Shown: positions 1 to 8,767, counted from the stretch's first letter. The stretch: DNA of 64,000 nt from Micrococcales bacterium 72-143 (GCA_001898835.1 MKVM01000001.1:1402651-1466650); one strand, 5' to 3'. The notes: generated by a model from the sequence alone, not told the origin. Translations and numbers: made by a program.

Positions 1-19
1 CGCGCGAGGCCCGGCTCGC

Positions 20-427
20 TCATCGACGCCGCAGCTCCACGACGGGGATCGTGCGGCTCGTGCGCTGCTCGTACTGCGAGAACGCGGGACTCTTCGCGAG
101 GAAGAGCTGCCACGCCGCTTCGCGCGCCGCGCCCTCGAGCTGCACCGCGTGCACCTCGACCTCGTCGCCGTCCGGGGTCTCCACCCGGGCATCCGGATGC
201 GCGACGAGGTTGTGGAACCACGCGGGGTTCTCGGGCGCGCCGCCCTTCGACGCGGCCACGAGCCATCCGTGCTCGCTCGGGATGGCCATGACGGGCGAGA
301 CGCGCTCCACGCCCGACTTCGCGCCCACGTGGTGCAGCAGCACCAGGCTCCGGCCGAAGCCGGCGGTCTCGACCGTGCCGCCGTTCGCACGGAACTCGTC
401 GATGATCCGCTCGTTGAAGTCGGTCAC
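20..427 (-). CDS. Deazaflavin (F420)-dependent nitroreductase family protein
   Basis: A 135-residue protein of the DUF385/Ddn-like family, a split beta-barrel fold that binds coenzyme F420 and typically reduces nitro or quinone compounds. The family pattern is visible: LVLLHHVGAKSG near residues 28-39, a PAWFHNL segment near 68-74, and VHAVQLEG in the last third. The length fits single-domain members. No signal peptide or membrane segment is seen. It stands alone, reading away from the tRNA-Ala gene. The substrate cannot be inferred. Confidence 0.85.
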   Translation of the reverse strand: MTDFNERIIDEFRANGGTVETAGFGRSLVLLHHVGAKSGVERVSPVMAIPSEHGWLVAASKGGAPENPAWFHNLVAHPDARVETPDGDEVEVHAVQLEGAAREAAWQLFLAKSPAFSQYEQRTSRTIPVVELRRR

Positions 428-523
428 GCTGGCTCCCTCCGCCGGTGCCAGCCTATCCGGGCGTGGTCGCCGCGGACGGGCCCGGACAGCAGAGAACCCC
501 GGCGAACCGGGGCTCTGTCACGG

Positions 524-596
524 TGGACCCAGGGGGATTCGAACCCCCGACCTTCTCATTGCGAACGAGACGCGCTACCAACTGCGCCATGGGCCC
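524..596 (-). tRNA. tRNA-Ala (anticodon CGC)
   Basis: The complement folds as a 73-nt cloverleaf. The acceptor arm GGGCCCA pairs with TGGGTCC and contains the G3-U70 wobble that marks alanine tRNAs. The anticodon loop TTCGCAA gives CGC, reading GCG codons. The T-arm contains GGTTCGAATC. The 3' CCA is not encoded. Confidence 0.95.
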
Positions 597-650
597 GGAC
601 TGCCTGAACACGATATCACCTCGCGAGGAGGCCGCCTGACGGGGTGACGC

Positions 651-1634
651 TCAGCCGGAGCGGCGGCGGCGCAGCACCTCGTCGAGGTCGGGCAGGGCGG
701 AGCCCGCCTCCTCGACGATGCCCATCGAGGCGAAGCGACTGGGCGCGGATGCCGGGGCCGGCGGGGCGGATGCCGCGGGCGCGGCGGTCTCCCGGCGGCG
801 GAACGGCACCACCTCGGGCTCCGCGTGGGCGGCGACGAGCGCACGCTCGGCCTCCTCCCGCGCAGCGCGCAGCAGCTCCTCCGAGCTCGCGGGCGGCGCG
901 ACAGGCACGCGCGGCGCCTCGCCGCGCTCGAGGTAGAGGGGCTTCGGCACCGGAACGGGCGTCCACTCGCGCGGGGCGGCCGCGGGGGGCGTCGCGACAT
1001 CGACGAGCGCGGACGATCGGCGGGCGGGCGCGGCCGGAGCCTCACCCGCGAGCGCGCGGGCCCGCGCGGCGATACGGCCCTGCAACCGCACGGAGGTCAC
1101 GGTCGCGACGACGCATCCGCCGATCACGAGCCAGGAGCCGAGCGCGACGCCGGTCGTCGCCATGAGCCAGAGCTGCACCGCGCCGACGACGACGGCCGCG
1201 AGCAGCAGCAGGCCGGCCACGCGGCGGGCACGGCGGAGGCGAGCGAACGCGGCCGGGGCCGACGGAGGCGCGACGGGTGCACCGCGGGTCGCGGCCCGGC
1301 TCACGCGCGCGAGCTCGGCCGCCTGAGCCTCGGCCGCGCGGGCGCGCAGCTCGGCGGCGTGGAGCTCGGCGCGGGCGGTGGCGTCGGCACGACGGCGCTC
1401 CTGCTCGAGCAGGCGCTCGGTGCGGACGACGTCCCGGGCGGTGGCCTCGACGCGCAGCTCCTCGGGCGCCTCTGCCGACTCCGCCATCACCCGGATGGCG
1501 CGCTGCAGTCGCGTCGCGTTGCGCTCGGTGGCGAGGAACTCGCGGCGCCGCATCCAGTTCGGCAGCAGGTACAGGAACCACAGCACGGCGGCGAGCGCGA
1601 GCATGATCGCCGTGCCCGCACCCGAGAAGTCCAT
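651..1634 (-). CDS. Two-helix membrane protein of unknown function
   Basis: A 327-residue protein. The start at MDFSGAG is chosen because a transmembrane helix (about residues 9-25, LALAAVLWFLYLLPNW) follows directly; upstream codons in this frame only mirror the neighbouring gene. After the helix come an Arg-rich stretch and an Ala/Glu-rich segment with coiled-coil character (about 50-115). Two more hydrophobic segments lie around 140-185. The C-terminal half is Pro/Ala-rich and acidic, probably disordered and cytoplasmic. Similar single-copy proteins occur in Microbacteriaceae, but I know no function. Confidence 0.75.
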   Translation of the reverse strand: MDFSGAGTAIMLALAAVLWFLYLLPNWMRRREFLATERNATRLQRAIRVMAESAEAPEELRVEATARDVVRTERLLEQERRRADATARAELHAAELRARAAEAQAAELARVSRAATRGAPVAPPSAPAAFARLRRARRVAGLLLLAAVVVGAVQLWLMATTGVALGSWLVIGGCVVATVTSVRLQGRIAARARALAGEAPAAPARRSSALVDVATPPAAAPREWTPVPVPKPLYLERGEAPRVPVAPPASSEELLRAAREEAERALVAAHAEPEVVPFRRRETAAPAASAPPAPASAPSRFASMGIVEEAGSALPDLDEVLRRRRSG

Positions 1635-1690
1635 GCCGTTCAGGGTAGGAGCGGATGCGCGCGAAGCACGGGAGGCGGGGCCGGTGCGAC

Positions 1691-2335
1691 TCAGAACCGC
1701 AGCGGACGCGTCGCCGCCTGCAGGTCCGCGTCGGGGATGCGGGCGGCCGACTCGAGCGCGCGCCCGTCCTTCCAGCGCCGCAGCACGCCGGTGGGCACCT
1801 CCTCGACGACGAGCGCGAAGCAGAAGTGGTCGCGCCAGTCCCCGTTGATGTGGATGTAGCGCCGCCGCAGCCCCTCGTAGCGGAAGCCGAGCTTCTGCAC
1901 GACCCGCAGGCTCGGCGCGTTCTCGGGCCGGATGCAGATCTCCATGCGGTGCAGCCCCAGCCCGAAGAAGCAGTGGTCGGTGGCGAGCGCGACCGCGGTC
2001 GGCGTCACCCCGCGGCCCGCGAACCGCTCCGCCACCCAGTAGCCGATCGTGGCGGACGACAGCGAGCCGTAGGCGATGCCCGACACGTTGAGCTGCCCCG
2101 CGAACTCGCCGTCGTGCTCGACGATGAACGGCAGGCCGGCACCCGACCGGGCGTGGGCCTGCAGCGAGCGGATCGACGCCTTCACGTCGAAACCGGCCGG
2201 CCCGTGCGGGTTGGTGGCCTCCCACTGACGCAGCCATGCCCGGTTGCCCATGAGCTCGTTCTCGAGCGGGCGCGCGTCGCGGATGCGGATGGGGCGGATC
2301 GTGACGCGTCCGTCGGTCAATGTCGGTGTGGCCAT
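1691..2335 (-). CDS. RimJ/RimL-type GNAT acetyltransferase
   Basis: A 214-residue GNAT-fold enzyme expected to move an acetyl group from acetyl-CoA to a protein N-terminus or a small amine. The RimJ/L pattern is clear: DGRVTIRPIRIRDA near the N-terminus, the acetyl-CoA region IGYWVAERFAGRGVTP (about 97-112), and RPENAPSLRVVQKLGFRYEG (about 135-154). It is followed by the separate membrane-protein gene on the same strand. A TAGTCT hexamer lies 9 nt before the ATG (2345-2350 on the complement), so the mRNA leader may be almost absent. Substrate unknown; RimJ is the closest guess. Confidence 0.85.
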   Translation of the reverse strand: MATPTLTDGRVTIRPIRIRDARPLENELMGNRAWLRQWEATNPHGPAGFDVKASIRSLQAHARSGAGLPFIVEHDGEFAGQLNVSGIAYGSLSSATIGYWVAERFAGRGVTPTAVALATDHCFFGLGLHRMEICIRPENAPSLRVVQKLGFRYEGLRRRYIHINGDWRDHFCFALVVEEVPTGVLRRWKDGRALESAARIPDADLQAATRPLRF

Positions 2336-2383
2336 CTCGGCGTCAGACTACTGCGCCGGACGGCCCCCGCAGCGGAGGGCGCG

Positions 2384-3319
2384 TCAGCCGTCCTCGCCGC
2401 CCTGCCACTCCTGCTCGTCGCCGGGCATCGTCTGCACGAACTCCCGCAGCCAGGGACGGAAGTCCGGTCCCAGATCCTCGCGGTCGGTCGCGAGCCGCAC
2501 GATCGCCTTCAGGTAGTCGAGCCGGTCGCCCGTGTCGTAGCGGCGCCCGCGGAACACGACCCCGTAGACGCCGCCCGCCCAGGTCGGGCCGGTGGCGAGC
2601 TCCTGGAGAGCGTCGGTCAGCTGGATCTCGCCGCCCTTGCCGGGCGCGGTGCGCTCGAGCACCTCGAAGATCTCGGGACGCAGCACGTAGCGGCCGATGA
2701 TCGCGTAGTTCGACGGCGCCTCGCCGGGCGGGGGCTTCTCGACGAGCCCGGTGATGCGCACGATGTCGTCCTCGTCCGTGCCCTCGACGGTGGCGATGCC
2801 GTAGAGGTGGGTCTGCGAGGGGTCGACCTCGAGCAGCGCCACGACGGTCGTGTTCTCGCGCTGCTGCACCTCGAGCATCCGCGACAGCAGCGGGTCGCGC
2901 ACGTCGATGATGTCGTCGCCCAGCAGCACCGCGAACGGCTCGTGGCCGACGTGCATCTTGGCGCGCAGCACCGCGTGACCGAGGCCCTTGGGGTCGCCCT
3001 GACGCACGTAGTGCACGTCGGCGAGGTGGGTGGAGTAGTCCACCTTCTGCAGCTTCTCGTCGTCGCCCTTGCTCGTGAGCACGGCCTCGAGCTCGCCCAC
3101 GCGGTCGAAGTGGTTCTCGAGCGCGTTCTTGTTGCGGCCGGTGATCATGAGCACGTCGTCGAGGCCCGCGGCGACCGCCTCCTCGACGACGTACTGGATG
3201 GCCGGCTTGTCGACGACGGGCAGCATCTCCTTCGGCATCGCCTTGGTCGCGGGCAGGAACCTGGTGCCCAATCCGGCGACGGGGATGACGGCCTTGGTGA
3301 CGGTGACGGGGGAAGCCAT
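2384..3319 (-). CDS. galU: UTP--glucose-1-phosphate uridylyltransferase GalU
   Basis: A 311-residue cytoplasmic enzyme that makes UDP-glucose from UTP and glucose-1-phosphate for wall and exopolysaccharide synthesis. Diagnostic segments are the nucleotide-binding loop VIPVAGLGTRFLPATK at the N-terminus, VDKPAIQYVVEEA (about 40-52), FAVLLGDDIID with the metal-binding Asp, VEKPPPGEAPSNYAI, and GRRYDTGDRLDYLKA near the end. Length matches the family. The ATG start (MASPVTVTK) leaves the catalytic loop complete. It is divergent from the cyclo-ligase gene with about 60 bp between starts. Confidence 0.96.
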   Translation of the reverse strand: MASPVTVTKAVIPVAGLGTRFLPATKAMPKEMLPVVDKPAIQYVVEEAVAAGLDDVLMITGRNKNALENHFDRVGELEAVLTSKGDDEKLQKVDYSTHLADVHYVRQGDPKGLGHAVLRAKMHVGHEPFAVLLGDDIIDVRDPLLSRMLEVQQRENTTVVALLEVDPSQTHLYGIATVEGTDEDDIVRITGLVEKPPPGEAPSNYAIIGRYVLRPEIFEVLERTAPGKGGEIQLTDALQELATGPTWAGGVYGVVFRGRRYDTGDRLDYLKAIVRLATDREDLGPDFRPWLREFVQTMPGDEQEWQGGEDG

Positions 3320-3326
3320 ACGTTTC

Positions 3327-3332
3327 AGGCTA
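3327..3332 (-). promoter_or_regulatory. Candidate -10 element for leaderless galU
   Basis: The complement reads TAGCCT, ending 7 nt before the galU ATG. No Shine-Dalgarno sequence intervenes, so transcription probably starts at or next to the start codon. Confidence 0.5.
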
Positions 3333-3366
3333 ACCACTGCGACCCACATCCGGGTTACGCGTCTTT

Positions 3367-3372
3367 TACAAT
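3367..3372 (+). promoter_or_regulatory. Candidate -10 element for leaderless cyclo-ligase gene
   Basis: TACAAT lies 7 nt before the GTG at 3380, with no ribosome site in the gap. This is the spacing expected for a leaderless transcript. Confidence 0.55.
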
Positions 3373-3379
3373 CGGTCGC

Positions 3380-3967
3380 GTGCCTGATGAACCGGAGAAC
3401 CGGAAACGCGCCCTGCGCGCCGAGCTCCGCGAGCGTCGGCGCATCCGCACCACGACCGAACGCGAGCGGGCGTCGGCGGCGATCACGCAGCACCTCGTGC
3501 AGCTCGCGAGCGACCTCGACGCGGGGTTCATCGCCGCCTACCTCTCGACGCCCGACGAGCCGGAGACCCGCGGGTTCCTGCGCTGGGCGGACGAGCGAGG
3601 CATCCGGATCCTGCTGCCGGTGTCGCGCGAGGACGGCCTGCTCGACTGGGCGCCCTACGACGGGGCGGACGAGGAGCAGGACATCCTCGGGATGCCGACC
3701 CCCACGAGCGAGCTGCTGGGGCCGATCGCGATCAACGGCGTCGACCTGATCCTCGTGCCGGCCGCGTGCGTGGCCCGCGACGGGATGCGGCTCGGGTGGG
3801 GGCGCGGCTACTTCGACAAGACGCTCGGCTCGATGGAGGGGTGCCCGCCCGTCTACGCGGTGATCTTCGACGACGAGCTCGTCGACGAGGTGCCGACCGA
3901 GCGCCACGACATGCCGGTGGACGGCGTCGTCACGCCGAGCGGTCTGGTCTCGTTCGCGACGCGCTGA
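3380..3967 (+). CDS. 5-formyltetrahydrofolate cyclo-ligase
   Basis: A 195-residue cytoplasmic enzyme of folate one-carbon metabolism that converts 5-formyl-THF to 5,10-methenyl-THF with ATP. The family signature is plain: N-terminal basic helix KRALRAELRERRR, a central GFIAAYLSTPDEPET segment, and the C-terminal nucleotide loop RLGWGRGYFDKTL (about 141-153), followed by VIFDDELVDEVPTERHDMPVDGVVTP. The GTG start is preferred because it begins just before the basic helix and sits 7 nt after a TACAAT hexamer. The longer open frame upstream is antisense to galU. Confidence 0.93.
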   Translation: MPDEPENRKRALRAELRERRRIRTTTERERASAAITQHLVQLASDLDAGFIAAYLSTPDEPETRGFLRWADERGIRILLPVSREDGLLDWAPYDGADEEQDILGMPTPTSELLGPIAINGVDLILVPAACVARDGMRLGWGRGYFDKTLGSMEGCPPVYAVIFDDELVDEVPTERHDMPVDGVVTPSGLVSFATR

Positions 3968-4028
3968 TCTCGTAGCCTGGGGGCACGGCTCCGGCCACCA
4001 CCATCCCCCGAGAGATCAGGAGCACCCC

Positions 4029-4436
4029 GTGAAGGGCTTCAGGGACTTCATCCTGCGCGGCAACGTCATCGACCTCGCGGTCGCCGTCGTGATCGGCGCC
4101 GCGTTCACCACGATCGTGAACCAGATCGTGAACGCCGTCATCAACCCGGCGATCGGGGCGCTCTTCAAGGCGGACTCGCTCGACAAGGCACTCGGCGTTC
4201 CGCTGCCGACCACCGATGGCGGCACGACCTACATCTACTTCGGCGCGGTCATCGGCGCGGTCATCAACTTCCTCATCATCGCCGCCGTCGTGTACTTCGT
4301 GCTCGTGCTGCCCGTCAACAAGCTCCGCGAGCGGCAGGCCGCGAAGAAGGGCATCGCGGAGGAGGAGGCCGGGCCCACCGAGACCCAGCTGCTCGCCGAG
4401 ATCCGAGACCTGATCGCCGAGCAGAAGAGGCCCTAG
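4029..4436 (+). CDS. mscL: Large-conductance mechanosensitive channel MscL
   Basis: A 135-residue homopentameric channel that releases solutes on hypo-osmotic shock. It begins MKGFRDFILRGNVIDLAVAV, the typical amphipathic N-terminus leading into pore helix TM1 (about 15-42). TM2 is about 75-98 (FLIIAAVVYFVLVLPVN), followed by a charged C-terminal bundle helix ending TQLLAEIRDLI. Full length. The GTG start has an AGGAG site just upstream. The inverted-repeat region 4470-4631 lies downstream. Confidence 0.96.
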   Translation: MKGFRDFILRGNVIDLAVAVVIGAAFTTIVNQIVNAVINPAIGALFKADSLDKALGVPLPTTDGGTTYIYFGAVIGAVINFLIIAAVVYFVLVLPVNKLRERQAAKKGIAEEEAGPTETQLLAEIRDLIAEQKRP

Positions 4437-4469
4437 CCGCCGACGCCCCCCTGAGGAGCTCCGCGACCG

Positions 4470-4619
4470 CCTTCCGGACGGCGCCGCACCGGAGATCGGG
4501 CGCGACCACGCTCGTGCCCGATCTCTGCGCAGCGCGGCGGACCCCGCCCCTTCCGGGCGGCGCGCACCGGAGATCGGGTACGACCACGCTCGTGCCCGAT
4601 CTCTGCGCAGCGCGGCGGA
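4470..4619. repeat. Tandem imperfect repeat, each unit holding a 34-nt hairpin
   Basis: Two units of about 72 bp (4470-4541 and 4549-4619) follow mscL. Each contains a 14-bp stem with the same 6-nt loop CCACGC: hairpins at 4492-4525 and 4570-4603, spaced 78 bp. The units differ inside the stem at two positions (C to T and G to A in the left arm), and both changes keep pairing with the unchanged right arm through G-U or A-U pairs. Neither is followed by a T-run. Confidence 0.85.
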
Positions 4620-4631
4620 TTACCGCCGCGC
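4610..4631. terminator. Perfect GC hairpin between convergent genes
   Basis: GCGCGGCGG and CCGCCGCGC form a 9-bp stem around an ATTA loop. It overlaps the end of the tandem repeat and lies 6 bp from the stop of the leftward small gene. It may end transcription from both sides, although no clear U-tract follows. Confidence 0.5.
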
Positions 4632-4636
4632 CGAGA

Positions 4637-4810
4637 CTAATAGTGCGGGGGCTTCTCGCGCCGCATCCGCTCGTCGTTCTCCGTGCGCGAGTGGCGCGGC
4701 GGCTCGGGTGCGGGATGCGGATCGCTGCCGGGCGGCGGCTCCGTCGTCACCCGGCGCCCGCGGCGCGGACGCGGGGCGGGCTGCTCGTCAGGGCGCGGTG
4801 TGTCCGGCAA
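4637..4810 (-). CDS. Small Pro/Arg-rich conserved-type protein
   Basis: A 57-residue reading frame overlapping the 3' end of the large helicase-like gene by 23 nt. The TTG at 4810 is the best coupled start; a GTG at about residue 21 is the alternative. The body is rich in Pro and Arg. The tail NDERMRREKPPHY resembles the conserved end of small actinobacterial proteins (NDERLxxDxPPH-type). Its position right behind the larger gene supports translational coupling. Function unknown. Confidence 0.5.
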   Translation of the reverse strand: MPDTPRPDEQPAPRPRRGRRVTTEPPPGSDPHPAPEPPRHSRTENDERMRREKPPHY

Positions 4811-7800
4811 CGACGGGGATCTCCTCGGTGATGGGCCCGCCCGCGAGTCCCACCATCCGTGCGATGCGGTCGGCGACGCCGTCCGGGTCGGTGAACAGCT
4901 CGAAGGCGTGCACACGCGCGTAGTGCCACCCGAGCCTGCGCAGCACCTCGGGCCGCAGCCGCAGCGCCTCGCGCAGGCCGCGACCGGTGAACACCGAGTC
5001 GGTGTCGACCACGACGCACATGCCGCCGTTGGCCGCGACGAGGCCGAGCTTGCCGCGGTGCCCGAGGGCGACGCGCATGCCGCGGGCCTCGAGGCGCCGC
5101 GAGAGGTCGACGAGCATCGGGTCGGAGTCGTCGGGCAGCGGCGGCTCCGCGCGCCGCGAGGCGATCTCGCCGAGCAGCTCGGCGAGGGCGACGGCGCCGT
5201 GCTTCATCCGCGTCTCGTCGAGGTCGGACGGCTGCACGCACGTGACGATCACGAGCGAGCGGCGGGCGCGCGTCATGGCGACCGCGAGCAGCCGCTCGCC
5301 GCCGGGACGACCGAGCGCCCCGAAGTCGCTCAGCACGCGGCCGTGCGGGGTGCGCCCGTAGCCGAGCGAGAAGACGACGCGGTCGCGGCTCTGGGCGACG
5401 GCCCGTTCGACGGGCAGCACCGCGAACGGCTCGGCCCGCTCGCCGAGCACGAACTCGCTGAGCGCCGGATGCGTGCCCATCGTGGTCAGCACCGCGTTCA
5501 TGACGCGCACGGCGTGCTTCTCCGACGCGGTCACGACCATGAGCGATTCGCGCGGGCGCGTCTCGGCGTGGTCGACGACGAGCTCGAGCACCCGCGCCAC
5601 CTCGGCGTCGACCGACTCGACCGCCCCGGTGCTGGGGTCGGGCAGGCCCGTACCGTTCTCGATGTAGTCGAGGGAGAGGCTGCCGTGCCCGAGGAAGGAG
5701 CCCGCCCACGGGAGGGCGTCGATGCGGCCGCCGTAGAAGCGGCGGTTGACGAGCTCGGCGAGGTCCTCGCCGCCGGCGCGGTAGCTGCGTGTGAGGCTCA
5801 GGGTGGGCAGCACGGATGCGAGCTGCGCGAACGCGGAGCGGCCGTGCAGGTCCGCCTCGGCGGGCGCGGGCGCGGGCTCCGCATCCGCCTCGTCGTCACC
5901 GGCGGCGTCCGAGGGCGCGGCGGGCATGTCGAGCTCGGCGGCATCCGCGGCGCTCTCGACGTCCGCATCCGCGTCGTCGTCGGCCTCGGCGACCACCCGC
6001 ACCGGCATCGTGATCGACGAGGGGTACGCCACCGCGACGGGCGACTCCTCCCCCTCCTCGAGCCCGATGCGGAACGGGGCCGGGGTCTGCGTGACCGGGT
6101 CGCCGAAGGCGATCACCTGGCGGGCCCGCCGGATGGCGCCCACGTTCTCGGCGATCGTCGTCGCACCCGCGTCGACGAGGATGACGACGTCGACGGGCAT
6201 CGTGTCGCTCACCTGGTCGACCTCGTAGGGCGAGACGAGCCAGACCGGCGCAACCGTGCGCGACAGGTGCGGGGCGAGCCGCTGCAGCGACTCCGAGGTG
6301 AGGGCACCCGCGGTGATGAGCTGCTTGAGCGCGGCGGCCTCGTCCGGCCAGTCGATGATGCCGATGCGCCAGCTCTCGGCGAGCTGCCAGGCGAGCAGGC
6401 CCGCGTTGCCCTGCTGGTGGGCCTCGTCGACGAGACGGAAGTCGGCCTCGAGACGCTGCAGCACATCCGTCTTCGCGCCGAGCAGGGCGCGGTCGTCGAC
6501 GAGCAGGCCGTCGAGCGCCGAACGCCACCATGCGAGCTCGAGCTCCGCCGGCACCTCATCCTCGGGCACGTGGCGGGCGGCGAGGTCGGCGAGGAACTCG
6601 TCGAGGTCGAGGTCGCGCAGCTGCTGCATGAGGGCGCTGCGCTCCTGCAGGTTGTTGAGCACGTCGGACTCGGCGGAGAGCTGCTCGAGCAGCTCGGAGA
6701 GCTGGTGCAGCGGCAGCTCGGCCAGGTGGGAGCCCGGGGCGGTGCGGCCGAGCGGGGCGTCGAGCTCGCCGAGGTCGGCCGCCACCTGCTGCCACGCGAC
6801 CTGCACGTCGGAGATGCCGGTCGGCACCTCGGGCGTGACGCCCGCGGCGACGTAGCGCTGCCACAGGATGCGCTGCTGCTGGATGGCGGTGAGCGCCTCG
6901 TGCAGGTCGCCCACGTGCATGCCGGGGCGCACGTACTCGCGCGCGAGCTTCTTGAGCCGGCGGCGGTTGGCGCCCGACATCTCGGGGGCGTCGCGACGGG
7001 GGGCGGTCGCGACGATGAGCTCGGCGAGCGAGCGGTCGAACACGGCGGGCTCGAACTTGTCGAGGGTGTCGCGCAGGTCGGAGAGCAGTCGCAGGTAGAT
7101 GCCGAGCTCGGCGACGGTCGTGAAGGGCCGCATCCGGGTCTTCCCGACGACCTCGTTCGCCTTCACGAGCAGGCGGGGGAACGTCTCGGCCTGCAGCTTC
7201 TTCGCGATCGCGTGGGCGCGCGCGGCGTCCTCGCCGGAGGTGAACTGCGCGCCGTACCAGGGCGAGTCACCCGGGCCGTAGCGGAACTCGCCGAGGCGCG
7301 CCGCCTCCACCATGGTTCCCGCGACGCTCGCGCGGTCGCCGGCGAGGGCCCGCACGGCGCGCGCGGACAGCCGCGCGGTCGTGGTGGGCGGATGCGGCAG
7401 CAGCGCGAGGCGGGAGAGCTCGGCCACGCAGTCGAACACCGACACCCAGAGGGTCTCGTCGGTGCGGGAGAGCGCCTCCCGGTAGTCGACGAGCACGCTG
7501 CGCAGGCGCACGAGAGCCTCGTCCACCTCGGACAGCTGCGGCTGGGTCGCCTTCTCGTTGCGGGCGATGCCGCGCACGACGTCGCGACGCAGCGTCGCCG
7601 GGGTGACCGCGAGGCCCGCCAGGCCGACGTCCCCGAGCCGCTGGGCGATCCCGCGCAGGCTCGCGCGACGCGGGCTCACGACGAGCACGCGCTTGTTCTG
7701 GCCGACGAGCATGCCGAGCGCGTTGACGATGGTCTGGGTGGCGCCCGTGCCGGGCATCGTGCGCACCACGAGCGAGTTGCCCGCGGCGAGCTGCGCCACG

Positions 7801-8717
7801 ATGTGCTCCTGCTCGGCGTCGGCGTCGAGCAGGAGGGCGTCGACGGAGGGGTCGCGGCGGTCGGAGTCGACCTGCTCGACGGCCTGGTAGCCCTCCTCGA
7901 GCGCCCACTTGGCGGTCGCATCCCCCGCGACGGCGTCGAGCACCGGATGCTCGAGGCTCCGCGCGTCGGCGACAAGCGCCTGCGCGACCTCCTCGAAGGA
8001 GGAGACGACGAGGCGCGGCTGCACGGCGATCTCGCCGAGGTGGCCGGTGAGGCGGCGCAGCTGGTCGATGACGGCGTTCGGCTTGAAGGTGCCGTCGTCG
8101 TCGGAGAGCGCGACGAAGGTCGCGACGTCGAGCGAGATGCCGTACTGCTTCTCGAGCGCGCGGGCGAGGGCCGGGTTGAGCACGGCCGGCCCGCGGAGCC
8201 TCAGCTCGTAGTCGCGGCCGTGGCGGCGGATGGCGAGCGGACGCAGCAGCAGCGGCGCACAGTGGTCGACGCGCTCGTGGCGCCAGCGCACGATGCCGAT
8301 GCCGAGGTGCACGCTGTCGAGACCGCGGGTGGTGGAGAGCTCGAGCCCCTTGGCGGTGATGCGCTCCGCGGCGACGCGGGCCGCACGCAGGGCGAGGTCG
8401 TCGCGGATGAGCTGCGAGAGCAGCGTCGGCTTGCCCGTGATGAAGCGGGCGAGGCCGCCGGGGTGCGTGGTGGAGAGCTCGATGCGCGTCGTCGGCGAGT
8501 CGACGAAGTGCAGGAGGGGCGAGCTGCCCCCGAGCTGCGCGAGCTCCTCGCGCCAGGCGTCGCGGACGGGGTCGGCGACCGCGCGGGCGGCGGGGGCGGG
8601 TGCGAGCGGCGGCGTCGTCGCCGGCTGCACGGATGCGTTTGAGATCACGGGAATCTCCCCGGAGTCGTCATCCCGACGGTTGGCAGGCCACACACGGCCA
8701 CGATAGGTCGAGCGCAC
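4788..8717 (-). CDS. Large SF1 helicase-like protein with degenerate ATPase and nuclease motifs
   Basis: A 1309-residue protein of the DUF4011-like superfamily-1 helicase/nuclease group. Family landmarks are present: GYGRTPHGRVLSDFG (about 1119-1133) and ERLLAVAMTRARRSLVIV (about 1141-1158), the motif V/VI region, plus an endonuclease-like C-terminus from about 1205. Key residues are altered. The Walker A position reads MPGTGATQT (321-329) with no Lys. The Walker B position reads VILVDA (845-850) instead of a DE pair. The usual GDPKQ-type loop reads FGDPVTQTP. An acidic Ala/Asp-rich insertion fills about 910-957. GTG start; GTGs further in are possible. ATP-driven unwinding is doubtful; a structural or regulatory DNA role is an inference. 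Confidence 0.8.
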   Translation of the reverse strand: MRSTYRGRVWPANRRDDDSGEIPVISNASVQPATTPPLAPAPAARAVADPVRDAWREELAQLGGSSPLLHFVDSPTTRIELSTTHPGGLARFITGKPTLLSQLIRDDLALRAARVAAERITAKGLELSTTRGLDSVHLGIGIVRWRHERVDHCAPLLLRPLAIRRHGRDYELRLRGPAVLNPALARALEKQYGISLDVATFVALSDDDGTFKPNAVIDQLRRLTGHLGEIAVQPRLVVSSFEEVAQALVADARSLEHPVLDAVAGDATAKWALEEGYQAVEQVDSDRRDPSVDALLLDADAEQEHIVAQLAAGNSLVVRTMPGTGATQTIVNALGMLVGQNKRVLVVSPRRASLRGIAQRLGDVGLAGLAVTPATLRRDVVRGIARNEKATQPQLSEVDEALVRLRSVLVDYREALSRTDETLWVSVFDCVAELSRLALLPHPPTTTARLSARAVRALAGDRASVAGTMVEAARLGEFRYGPGDSPWYGAQFTSGEDAARAHAIAKKLQAETFPRLLVKANEVVGKTRMRPFTTVAELGIYLRLLSDLRDTLDKFEPAVFDRSLAELIVATAPRRDAPEMSGANRRRLKKLAREYVRPGMHVGDLHEALTAIQQQRILWQRYVAAGVTPEVPTGISDVQVAWQQVAADLGELDAPLGRTAPGSHLAELPLHQLSELLEQLSAESDVLNNLQERSALMQQLRDLDLDEFLADLAARHVPEDEVPAELELAWWRSALDGLLVDDRALLGAKTDVLQRLEADFRLVDEAHQQGNAGLLAWQLAESWRIGIIDWPDEAAALKQLITAGALTSESLQRLAPHLSRTVAPVWLVSPYEVDQVSDTMPVDVVILVDAGATTIAENVGAIRRARQVIAFGDPVTQTPAPFRIGLEEGEESPVAVAYPSSITMPVRVVAEADDDADADVESAADAAELDMPAAPSDAAGDDEADAEPAPAPAEADLHGRSAFAQLASVLPTLSLTRSYRAGGEDLAELVNRRFYGGRIDALPWAGSFLGHGSLSLDYIENGTGLPDPSTGAVESVDAEVARVLELVVDHAETRPRESLMVVTASEKHAVRVMNAVLTTMGTHPALSEFVLGERAEPFAVLPVERAVAQSRDRVVFSLGYGRTPHGRVLSDFGALGRPGGERLLAVAMTRARRSLVIVTCVQPSDLDETRMKHGAVALAELLGEIASRRAEPPLPDDSDPMLVDLSRRLEARGMRVALGHRGKLGLVAANGGMCVVVDTDSVFTGRGLREALRLRPEVLRRLGWHYARVHAFELFTDPDGVADRIARMVGLAGGPITEEIPVVAGHTAP

Positions 8718-8767
8718 CCCGGAACCCGGGAGCGAAACGCATCCGTTCCGCTACCCGCGGCGAGCGC

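Noticed and set aside
1655..3366. Open frame running into the 5-formyl-THF cyclo-ligase from far upstream
   Set aside because: The upstream part is antisense to galU and the acetyltransferase. Only the section from the GTG at 3380 matches the family.
4683..8642. A very long open frame on the plus strand opposite the helicase-like gene
   Set aside because: It is the antisense of a coding gene in GC-rich DNA, where one antisense frame is often open. Its composition (runs of Arg, Glu, Val, Gly) has no domain sense.
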